A DNA stretch of 64,000 nt from Accumulibacter sp003538495 (GTDB lineage: Bacteria; Pseudomonadota; Gammaproteobacteria; Burkholderiales; Rhodocyclaceae). The stretch is taken from contig NZ_JAPUVQ010000111.1 of NCBI RefSeq assembly GCF_029255145.1, positions 1-64,000 of the forward strand, written 5' to 3'. Below the pieces are notes generated by a model. It made no database searches and was not told the DNA's origin. It was given only the letters and a program-made list of their open reading frames with translations. The stretch's first letter is position 1. Every line of letters begins with the position of its first letter. Made by a program: the position numbers and the translations under genes. Of this stretch, positions 24,295-31,277 are shown piece by piece.

Positions 24295-25604
24295 TCAGCC
24301 GGACAGGATAGGTGGTGCTTCGTCGGCCGACCGTTTGTCGCCGGCTCGGTTCAAGCGTCGGTCAAGACGCACCAGCCAGTCACGCATCGCGCGCTCTCCT
24401 GGCTCTTCCGTCGTGTGGAGCGTCGGGAAGCGACAGAAGGCATCGCGGATGATCTCCTTCAACTGCCAGATCGCTTCGCGCGCGAGCATTGCCAGCTCGG
24501 CAATGGCGGTTTGCTGGTCGCCAATATCAACGCTGACCGACGAAAGCTGATCAGGGTGAAGACCCACATCCGCCAGAGAACGCTCCAGCAACTCGACTCG
24601 ACCGGCCACGAAGGCGCCAGCGGCGTAGTCCTCCAGCTCTGCGCGGGCCTGGCGCCATTCGCCGAATTCTTCGCGAAGACGTTTGAGGCGGTCCGCGTCC
24701 ACCTGGCCGCGGTCCACATCGGCGTCGTCGACGACCTCTCGCTTCAACAACTCGAAGATGCCCTGCGACATCTCGCGGTCGAACTTGACGTGGTTCAGGC
24801 GCAGAATGACAGACAAGCGCTTCCCCGAGCCCCGGGCCTTCTTGTCAAGAACGGCAGCGACCACCTCGGCGAGCAGCATGATGCGTCCGATCATGCTCAT
24901 CTCACGACCCTTGACTCCCCGCGGATAACCAGTGCCGTCGTGTCGTTCGTGGTGTTCAAGAATCGCTCTGGCTACGGCGGGCGGGTATTCAGGATGCTGC
25001 TGGACGATCATCGCGCCAGTGAGCGGGTGCGCATGGAGCTGCCGCCGCTCGGCGGAAGTGAACCTGTGGTCAGCCTGCAGGACCTCGGGATCGATGTGCA
25101 GCACGCCGATGTCATGCAACAGGGCGCCGCCGCCAAAGCGCGCAACTCGGCCGCCGCCAGATTCCGGCGCATGCCCAGGTGAAGCGCGATGAGTGAAGCT
25201 TGCAGGCTGTGCCCGAAGACGGCGGCCCGGCAATCGCGGGCAACCGTCACCCTGAATGCAATCGGCTTCGGAAGAGCGATGCTGCCGTTGGCGTCCAGCA
25301 GTGTTCCACGGTCGCCGGGCTTGGCCGCCAGCCGGCCGTAGAAAGGTCGCTCCGCGAGGAGACGTTCAGCCTGATCGCGCAACTCGTCCCGGGTGACCGT
25401 TCTCTCTGCAGAGAGGCTATGATCGATCGGCACTTGTAGCTTGTGATTGAGCAACCGCTGGTAAAGCCTGCCGTCGACCCGCACGCCGCGCTCGACCAGC
25501 TCGATGCCTTTGCGGGAATAGACCGCGTCGTGGGCAGCCACGGTTTGCAAGTCCCCGAGCTGAATTGCCGCCTTGAGGTAAGGCTCATCGCCAATCTTGA
25601 CCAT
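24295..25604 (-). pseudogene. HD-GYP-type phosphohydrolase (probable c-di-GMP phosphodiesterase), frameshifted
   Basis: Two overlapping frames together make one protein. The first (from ATG 25604) gives an N-terminal domain and the opening HD helix (FGHSLQASLIALHLGMRRN). It then leaves the conserved sequence near 25140. The second frame resumes with ALLHDIGVLHIDPEVL, then HHERHDGTGYPRGVKG, the HD-GYP signature (HHExxDGxGYP), and a helical C-terminus to 24295. One base seems to be missing in 25123-25140 (within GCTTTGGCGGCGGCGCC on the minus strand). Active HD-GYP proteins hydrolyse c-di-GMP. No Shine-Dalgarno precedes the ATG. It may be a sequencing error, a recent mutation or a true pseudogene. 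Confidence 0.8.
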
Positions 25605-25616
25605 AACTTTTGTTAT
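25603..25616. repeat. small dyad at the start of the HD-GYP gene
   Basis: ATAACTTTTGTTAT is an inverted repeat with five-base arms and a four-base centre; it overlaps the start codon of the HD-GYP gene. It could be an operator or a translation-blocking hairpin. It may also be chance, given its size. Confidence 0.25.
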
Positions 25617-25953
25617 CGTTACAAGCGGTGCCGTCGATGCGGGCCGAGCATTCGCCTCGCCGCGTGAAACCCGGCTGCTTTCGTCGAATGACCGAATCGG
25701 GATGGATCATGATTCGCCGCAATTCTATCGAAACCGAAACGCGCACGGCGCGGCAAGTCACGTCGTCAGGTCCAGGCGCCAGCGAACGACGAGCGCCTGG
25801 AAACCTGTCGCGCAGTACCCCGTTCGAGAGGAATTGGGCGGTCAACCATGGTTTTCCGGTCTTGGCGCAGGAACTCCTGGTGAAAGCAGGAAGTCTGTCG
25901 CATGCTGTTAATTTGCCAATGGGTCGATTTGGCCCCCTACTGAAGGATTGAAG
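25605..25953. other. 349-base divergent region without a convincing gene
   Basis: It lies between the leftward HD-GYP gene and the rightward amino-acid-binding-protein gene. A rightward frame at 25610-25951 has no motif and no ribosome-binding site and ends against the next gene, so I reject it. GAAGGA just before 25954 is the ribosome-binding site of the next gene. No clear promoter pair was found. Confidence 0.45.
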
Positions 25954-26811
25954 ATGATATTCCGTACTCTCGTCGCTGTCAGCGTTGCTGGATCGTGGCT
26001 CTTTGCGCTACCCGCAGCGGCCAACGAATCGACCTTGGCCAAGATCAAGCAGACGTCCACGATCAAGCTTGGCTACCGCGAGAACTCGCCGCCGTTTTCG
26101 TTCGTTGCCGATGACAAGAAGGCGCACGGTTACAGCATTGATCTCTGCACGCTGGTGGCCAATGACATCGCCAGGCAATTGGGGATCGCGAAACTGGACG
26201 TGCAGTGGGTTCCGGTGAGCGCACAGAGCCGCTTCGAGGCTCTGAAAAGCGGTGCGATCGACATCGAGTGCGGCAACACCACCCAGACGATATCGCGCCG
26301 CGCCGACTTCGATTTCAGCCTGATGACCTTTGTCGATGGCGCCAGTTTGCTGTACCGCAGCGGCGAGAATCCGAAATCACTGGACGATATCAAGGGGCAG
26401 CGCATCGCAGTGGTGAGCGGAACGACAACTGAAAAGGCGATGGACAAGCTGGTGGCGGGCGAAAAGCTGGGAATTCAGCTGATCAAGGTCAAGGACCATA
26501 ACGAAGCCCTGGCGGCGCTGCAGAACAAGACAGCAACGGCGTATGCCGCCGATCGCACGGTATTGATCACCACCGCCCTGCTTGGCGGGGAAGGCAAGGC
26601 CTATACGGTCGCGGAAAATCAGTTCACCTACGAACCCTATGGGCTGATGATGCGTCGCGACGCCGAGTTGCGACTAGCCGTCGATCGCACGCTGGCACAG
26701 CTATATCGCAGCGGCGAGATCGGCCCGGTCCTCCAGAACTGGTTCGGGCCGCTCGGCAAGCCCGGTGAAGTACTGACGGTGATGATTTTGCTGAACGGCC
26801 TGCCGGAGTGA
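25954..26811 (+). CDS. periplasmic amino-acid-binding protein (GltI-like, solute-binding family 3)
   Basis: A 285-residue protein. The ATG at 25954 is preferred (GAAGGA six bases upstream) over a TTG two codons earlier. A signal peptide (about 1-22, ending LPAAANE) precedes a family-3 periplasmic binding domain with IKLGYRENSPPFSFVADD, YSIDLCTLVANDI, DIECGNTTQTISRRADFDFSLMTFVDG and IGPVLQNWFGPLG, the pattern of Glu/Asp-binding GltI proteins. It would bind an acidic amino acid in the periplasm. No ABC permease or ATPase gene is adjacent, so it must use a transporter encoded elsewhere or act as a sensor input. Confidence 0.92.
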   Translation: MIFRTLVAVSVAGSWLFALPAAANESTLAKIKQTSTIKLGYRENSPPFSFVADDKKAHGYSIDLCTLVANDIARQLGIAKLDVQWVPVSAQSRFEALKSGAIDIECGNTTQTISRRADFDFSLMTFVDGASLLYRSGENPKSLDDIKGQRIAVVSGTTTEKAMDKLVAGEKLGIQLIKVKDHNEALAALQNKTATAYAADRTVLITTALLGGEGKAYTVAENQFTYEPYGLMMRRDAELRLAVDRTLAQLYRSGEIGPVLQNWFGPLGKPGEVLTVMILLNGLPE

Positions 26812-27005
26812 ACTGAAGCGGGCGCCAGCGAGCGCTCGCGCCGGCTCGGGGGTCCGGAGACGGATCTCCACCCAGCAATCCCGGCCTGACCGATGCCCGC
26901 GCAGGCAAGACCCGGCAACGGCAAGAGCCACAACCCGCTTCGGCCTTTCGGAAGGTAACCCGCCGGCTGGCGTCTTCCGGGCAGCCGCGCCATCAGGAGC
27001 ACTCC

Positions 27006-28271
27006 ATGTCGGCACCAGGCAGCGTCCTCTTCAAGCCCATCGGCATCGGACGACTGGGCCTGCCCGGGCGGCTTTTCAAGACCGCCACTGCGGAAACGCT
27101 AGGCACAGCAGACGGCCTTGCCACCGATGCGGTGGTCGACTTCTACGTGCCGATCGCCCGCGGCGGCACGCCGCTGATCATCACCGGCAACATCTACGTC
27201 AGCCGCGACGGCAAATCGGCACCGCTGCAACTGGGCGTCGACGACGACGACAAGATCGCCGGTCTGGCCAAAGTGGTCGATGCCGTGCACGCGCAGGGGG
27301 CGAAGTTCTTTGCCCAGCTCAATCATTGCGGGCGCCAGGTGATCCCGCGTTTTGCGCAGTCGCCCGAGGCGTTTTCCGCCTCCGACGTGAAGGACCTGCT
27401 GACCGGTACCAGACCGCTGCCGCTGACGCCGGCACAGATCCAGCGCCTGGTCGGGCAGTTCGCCGATGCCGCCGAGCGCTGCCAGCGCGCCGGCTTCGAC
27501 GGAGTACAACTGCATTCGGCCAACGGTTACCTGCTGAGCCAGTTCCTGACGCCCTACACCAATCGGCGCAGCGACCAATACGGCGGCTCGTTGGAGAACC
27601 GCACGCGCTTCATCCGCGAGATCATTCAGGCCATCCGCACCCGCCTCGGCCCGGGTTTTCCGGTGATCGTCAAGATGAACGGCTCCGACTGGCTGCCGCT
27701 GCGCGACGGCCTGAAGACCGGCGAACTGGTCGAGGCGGCCGTGATGCTGCAGCACGCTGGCATCGACGCGGTCGAAATCTCCGTCGGACACTACGAGTCG
27801 GGGTTTCCGATGGTCCGCGGCACCTTCGATCTTTGCCTGCGCAACATGCTGGAGGGCAGCATGCGCTACCTGCCACCACTGCGCCGCAATCTGCTGCGGG
27901 TTTTCCGGCCGCTGGTGACGCTGGCCAGCAACCTGCTCTGGAAGGGACGCCAGGGCTATAATCTCGACTACACGCCGCAGTTCAAGCAGCGGCTGGCCAT
28001 TCCCGTGATCTGCGTCGGCGGCTTTCGCACCCGCGAAGCGATGGAGGCCGCGATCAGTGCCGGCAAGTGCGACGCCGTCTCGGCCGGCCGAGCCTTCATT
28101 GCCGACCCCTACTTCTACCGCCACATTCGCGACCAGCAGCCCGGACCACGCTGCGTCGATTGCAACGCCTGTGTCGGCCATCTCGGCGCCCGGCCCGCCG
28201 AGTGCTACCACCCGCTAGTCAAAGCCGAAAAGGATGCGATGCTCGCTCGCGAGACGCATTCGGGCACCTAG
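27006..28271 (+). CDS. old-yellow-enzyme family NADH:flavin oxidoreductase
   Basis: A 421-residue FMN-dependent TIM-barrel oxidoreductase with AGGAG before the ATG. Signatures: KTATAETLGT near the N-terminus, FAQLNHCGRQ (about 101-110), HSANGYLLSQFLTPYTNRR (about 168-186), QYGGSLENRTRF and VICVGGFRTREAMEAAI, then the phosphate-binding AGKCDAVSAGRAFIADP. The C-terminal CVDCNACVG...C cluster resembles the Fe-S motif of FadH/enoate reductases but with C-x2-C-x2-C spacing, and the extra FAD/NAD domain of FadH is missing. The substrate, perhaps an enone or enoyl lipid, is unknown. It is a single gene. Confidence 0.9.
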   Translation: MSAPGSVLFKPIGIGRLGLPGRLFKTATAETLGTADGLATDAVVDFYVPIARGGTPLIITGNIYVSRDGKSAPLQLGVDDDDKIAGLAKVVDAVHAQGAKFFAQLNHCGRQVIPRFAQSPEAFSASDVKDLLTGTRPLPLTPAQIQRLVGQFADAAERCQRAGFDGVQLHSANGYLLSQFLTPYTNRRSDQYGGSLENRTRFIREIIQAIRTRLGPGFPVIVKMNGSDWLPLRDGLKTGELVEAAVMLQHAGIDAVEISVGHYESGFPMVRGTFDLCLRNMLEGSMRYLPPLRRNLLRVFRPLVTLASNLLWKGRQGYNLDYTPQFKQRLAIPVICVGGFRTREAMEAAISAGKCDAVSAGRAFIADPYFYRHIRDQQPGPRCVDCNACVGHLGARPAECYHPLVKAEKDAMLARETHSGT

Positions 28272-28380
28272 AATGAGAACGGGAACCAGCGCCTGGCGCA
28301 ACGCGCGCGCTTGCCAGCCGGACTGTCGACGGGGTTGCCAGACGAGGAGCGTGGTCCGCGAAGAAGCCATGAACTACATG

Positions 28381-28393
28381 TTGTCCTGGACAA
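28381..28393. promoter_or_regulatory. 13-bp dyad, putative LitR/CarH-type operator, site 4
   Basis: TTGTCCTGGACAA has perfect five-base arms and contains the candidate -35 (TGGACA) of the MerR/B12 regulator gene, so binding would repress that promoter. Confidence 0.62.
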
Positions 28394-28415
28394 GATTGTG
28401 TCACTTTGCTAAATT
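28387..28415 (+). promoter_or_regulatory. candidate promoter of the MerR/B12 regulator gene
   Basis: TGGACA (28387-28392) and TAAATT (28410-28415) are 17 bases apart. The -35 matches five of six, the -10 four of six. The -35 lies within dyad site 4, an arrangement for autoregulation. Confidence 0.45.
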
Positions 28416-28421
28416 TCGGTA

Positions 28422-28435
28422 GTCAGCGCGCTGAC
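28422..28435. repeat. perfect 14-base palindrome upstream of the regulator gene
   Basis: GTCAGCGCGCTGAC is self-complementary over 14 bases. It lies just downstream of the candidate -10, near the predicted transcription start, between dyad sites 4 and 5. It may bind a second regulator or form a leader hairpin. Confidence 0.3.
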
Positions 28436-28455
28436 AGGCCAATCTATCGACACTT

Positions 28456-28468
28456 TTGCCCAGGACAG
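28456..28468. promoter_or_regulatory. degenerate 13-bp dyad, possible operator, site 5
   Basis: TTGCCCAGGACAG keeps most of the consensus, with one change in each arm, and starts 75 bases after site 4. It ends directly before the ATG of the regulator gene and covers its ribosome-binding site (AGGA). Confidence 0.4.
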
Positions 28469-28469
28469 C

Positions 28470-29387
28470 ATGCCAAGCCAACCAGAAATGAACATCAGTG
28501 CTGTCGAGCGCGATACCGGTCTGGGCAAGGACACCTTGCGCGTCTGGGAGCGTCGTTACGGCTTCCCGCGACCGGATCGCGACGACCATGGCGAACGCGT
28601 CTACCCCGCCGAACAGGTCGAGCGGCTACGCCTGATGAAGCGCTTGATCGATCAGGGTCACCGCCCCGGTCGGCTGTTTGCCGCCAGCGAGCAGGAGTTT
28701 GCCGAGTTGTGCAGGGCATGCGTATCGCCCAGACGCAGCGACCTCGGGCAGCGCGAGGCACTGGTTCGTCAGACGATCGAGCTGGTCAAGGCGAACGAAG
28801 TCCGCGCTCTGCGCGCCTTGCTCAACCAGGCGATGATGCGGCTCGGCCTGCAACGCTTCGTGATCGAAGTGGTCGCGCCGCTCAATGACGCCGTCGGCGA
28901 AGCGTGGATGAGCGGCGAGTTGCAAGTCTTCGAGGAACATCTCTACACCGAACAGGTCAAGTCGCTGCTGCGCCAGGCTATCGGCAGCCTGCCGACAGCC
29001 GTCGCAGATCCCCGCATCGTGTTGACGACGCCGCCGGATGAACAACATGTGCTGGGTCTGTTGATGGTCGAGGCCCTGCTCGTACTCGATGGCGCCAGCT
29101 GCATTTCACTGGGCACCCAGACGCCGCTGGCAGACATCCGGATGGCCGCCCAGGCGCACGACGCGGACCTCGTTGCGATTTCCCTTTCGGCCGCCTTCCC
29201 GGGACGCCAGGTCGGCACGCTGGTCAGCCAGTTGCGGCAGATGCTGCCGGCAAGGGTCGAACTGTGGGTTGGCGGCAGCGGCGCGCAACGCGCGGCGCCC
29301 GCCGCCGGCGTCGTACTGGTGCCGACTCTGCCGGCGGCGCTCGAAGCCCTCGAAGCCTGGCGAAGTCGTCATTCCGGCAGCGCCTGA
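28470..29387 (+). CDS. litR: MerR-family regulator with cobalamin-binding domain (CarH/LitR-like)
   Basis: A 305-residue regulator. Residues 7-75 are a MerR winged helix (NISAVERDTGLGKDTLRVWERRYGFP). Residues about 95-180 form the B12 cap domain with W146-x9-E156-H157, the motif that in CarH covers the 5'-deoxyadenosyl group. Residues 185-300 form the Rossmann B12-binding domain with E191-Q-H193-V-L-G196 (lower-ligand His) and LGTQTPL. Family members repress in the dark with adenosylcobalamin and release DNA in light. After Trp146 there is Met, where Thermus CarH has the light-state ligand His. The promoter carries the dyads also found before the lipid operon. The symbol is by similarity. Confidence 0.88.
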   Translation: MPSQPEMNISAVERDTGLGKDTLRVWERRYGFPRPDRDDHGERVYPAEQVERLRLMKRLIDQGHRPGRLFAASEQEFAELCRACVSPRRSDLGQREALVRQTIELVKANEVRALRALLNQAMMRLGLQRFVIEVVAPLNDAVGEAWMSGELQVFEEHLYTEQVKSLLRQAIGSLPTAVADPRIVLTTPPDEQHVLGLLMVEALLVLDGASCISLGTQTPLADIRMAAQAHDADLVAISLSAAFPGRQVGTLVSQLRQMLPARVELWVGGSGAQRAAPAAGVVLVPTLPAALEALEAWRSRHSGSA

Positions 29388-29488
29388 GGGGCCAGTGACC
29401 GTCGCTGCGCGTCGGGGCAGATTCGGCCAGCGGCGGCCGGAATAGGCCAAACACGCTGCGCTCACGGCTAACGGTCAGGCAGGTCGAC

Positions 29489-30247
29489 CTACTCTGCCGC
29501 CTTCTGCTCGATCCGCTTGCTGTGGCGGCTCAGGCTGCCACTCAGTTGACCGACGATTTCCGAGGCGGCGTTGATGATCTGGCTTGACCCGAAGCCGGCA
29601 CGGGTCATTTCCTTGTAGAACGATTTCGCCAGGATCCGGGCCACCTGGTCCGGGTTCTTGACGGCGCCCGCCAGCGCGCTGGCAATATCGCGTTCGGCGA
29701 ACTGCATCAGCGCCAGCTGGGCGAAGCGCGACTTGAGCACGTTCTGCAGTTGCACCACCTGAATCGCCTTGCCGACAAACAGCGCGACCACCTCGAGCAG
29801 GTTCAGGTCATGCCGGTTGAAGCGGCGTCCATCCAGATGCCCGCTGATATTGATCACCCCGATGGTCCGGCCATCGACGCCGATCGGAGCGCAAAGCAGG
29901 CTTTTTGCCGGATCGTCGGCACGCCGCGCCGACAGCGCGAATTCAGACCGATCGATGTCCTCGATCAGCAATGCCTCGCCGGTGGCAACCACCCGTCCGG
30001 CTATGCCTTCGCCGGGATGGGCGGACTCCCTGTAGGCGGCTGCCGGCAGCGGTCCGCAGTTGCCACAGACGCGCATGCACACGCTTCCCATGTCGTCATC
30101 GGCGAGCAGCATCAGCGAGCAGCTTTCGGCGTTGAGCACCTTTGCCGAAATCGCCGCCAGCTGACGCATGTTGTCGTCGAAGCTGCCTTCTTCCAGACAG
30201 GTGGAGAGATCCTGCAGTTTGATCAGTGAATTTTCGTGGTCACCCAT
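29489..30247 (-). CDS. GAF-domain protein
   Basis: A 252-residue cytoplasmic protein. Residues about 15-165 form a GAF domain: SLMLLADDDMGSVCMRVCGNCG, then HPGEGIAGRVVATGEALLIEDI and AKSLLCAPIGVDGRTIGVINISG are typical strands and loops. Two cysteines (CGNC) could hold a metal or react with oxidants. Residues 166-252 are helical with no output domain (no kinase, cyclase or GGDEF), so the protein may act through a partner. It is alone, leftward; a TATAAT-type -10 and a dyad lie 30-50 bases upstream. The ligand is unknown. Confidence 0.87.
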   Translation of the reverse strand: MGDHENSLIKLQDLSTCLEEGSFDDNMRQLAAISAKVLNAESCSLMLLADDDMGSVCMRVCGNCGPLPAAAYRESAHPGEGIAGRVVATGEALLIEDIDRSEFALSARRADDPAKSLLCAPIGVDGRTIGVINISGHLDGRRFNRHDLNLLEVVALFVGKAIQVVQLQNVLKSRFAQLALMQFAERDIASALAGAVKNPDQVARILAKSFYKEMTRAGFGSSQIINAASEIVGQLSGSLSRHSKRIEQKAAE

Positions 30248-30276
30248 AACCGTCCCGAGAGAAGCCCGGAAATTCG

Positions 30277-30300
30277 ATTATAGGCGTGAAAACAACGCCT
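30277..30300 (-). promoter_or_regulatory. -10 element with overlapping inverted repeat upstream of the GAF gene
   Basis: On the minus strand TATAAT (30282-30277) is overlapped by an inverted repeat AGGCGT-N7-ACGCCT (arms 30282-30287 and 30295-30300). A good -35 at proper spacing is not seen, so activation or an alternative sigma factor is possible. The dyad could be an operator. Confidence 0.35.
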
Positions 30301-30447
30301 GTTTCATGGTCTTCCGTTCGCCGGAACGGATTCAAGGGCTCACGGCCCGCCTCGTCAGCGAATGTGTTGATGGATCGCTGCCCCGAAGCCGATGAGCAGG
30401 CCCTCCCGGTTCCGGGAAGCTGCGCTAGCGCGCAGGCAGTCGTCTGA

Positions 30448-31266
30448 TCACTGCCAGACCGGCTGGCTGAAGCGCCGCCGCAGGTCATCCGGGATCGGCA
30501 CGATCTTCATCCGATTGTACTGGTCGGCAATACGCTGATAGGTGCCGTCGGCTTTCACCTCCTCCAGGGCCTTCGCCCACTTCTCGGCTTCGGCGTCGGG
30601 CAGGTCTTTCGAACCCGCGAGGTAGATCTCGCTCTTGCGGACGATCTCGCCGAAGTTCAGCGCCTCGAGGTTGGCACCGACCTCGTGCATCGCATAGATC
30701 ACCATCAACCGCGGCGCCAGCCACGCGTCGATCCGGCGTTGCTGTATCAGGCGTGCGTTCAGCCACTCCTCGTGCTGCGGCCGAATGCGCGTGAAGCCAC
30801 GCTCCTTGAGCAGCGCCTCGGCGCCGGAACCACTCAAGACTCCGATCGGCCGGTCCTTGACCTTGTCGAGGCTCGACACGTCGATACCGGCACCGCCGAC
30901 GACGACCAGGTCGTCGGTGTAGATCCTGGCCAGCCAGCGATACTGATTCTCGCGCTCCGGGCTGCGGGTCAGGGCCAGGATGCCGATATTCGGCCGGGTC
31001 CGGGCAATCCGCTGCGCGGCTTCCCAGGGCATGAACTCGATGAGACCGGTGTGCCCGACGCGCTTGGCCATCTCGACCACCACTTCGTAGACAAAGCCCT
31101 GTCCGACACCAGGCGTGTCGGCGACGCTGACCGGCGGGATCTGGAAGGTGTAGGGCGGCAGCTCCGCAGCCAGCAGACGCAGTTCCCCGGCCCGCTGTTG
31201 CGCCTGCACCCCGGAGTACGGCGCCGACGCCAGCAGCGCGGCGAGGAAAACGATCAGGATGCGCAC
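30448..31266 (-). CDS. periplasmic solute-binding protein, family 3-like
   Basis: A 272-residue protein from a GTG at 31266, preceded by GGAGG at good spacing and beginning a signal peptide (MRILIVFLAALLASAPYSGVQAQ). The mature part starts with ELRLLAAELPPYTFQ and has FVYEVVVEMAKRVGHTG, WEAAQRIARTRPNIGILALTRSPERE and LDKVKDRPIGVLSGSGAEALL, a type II periplasmic-binding fold as in solute-binding family 3. The ligand is unknown. It lies 11 bases after the GntP-permease gene in the same direction, so the two may share a transcript, although GntP carriers do not need a binding protein. Confidence 0.88.
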   Translation of the reverse strand: MRILIVFLAALLASAPYSGVQAQQRAGELRLLAAELPPYTFQIPPVSVADTPGVGQGFVYEVVVEMAKRVGHTGLIEFMPWEAAQRIARTRPNIGILALTRSPERENQYRWLARIYTDDLVVVGGAGIDVSSLDKVKDRPIGVLSGSGAEALLKERGFTRIRPQHEEWLNARLIQQRRIDAWLAPRLMVIYAMHEVGANLEALNFGEIVRKSEIYLAGSKDLPDAEAEKWAKALEEVKADGTYQRIADQYNRMKIVPIPDDLRRRFSQPVWQ

Positions 31267-31277
31267 CGGCGTCCTCC

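Noticed and set aside
24125..24300. Start-less leftward frame with the peptide IAVWSSPIGYPGRPADLLP
   Set aside because: It looks protein-like for about 45 residues but has no start codon or ribosome-binding site and ends in a Ser/Thr run; most likely chance.
25610..25951. 113-residue rightward frame
   Set aside because: No motif, no ribosome-binding site, and it ends against the real amino-acid-binding-protein start.
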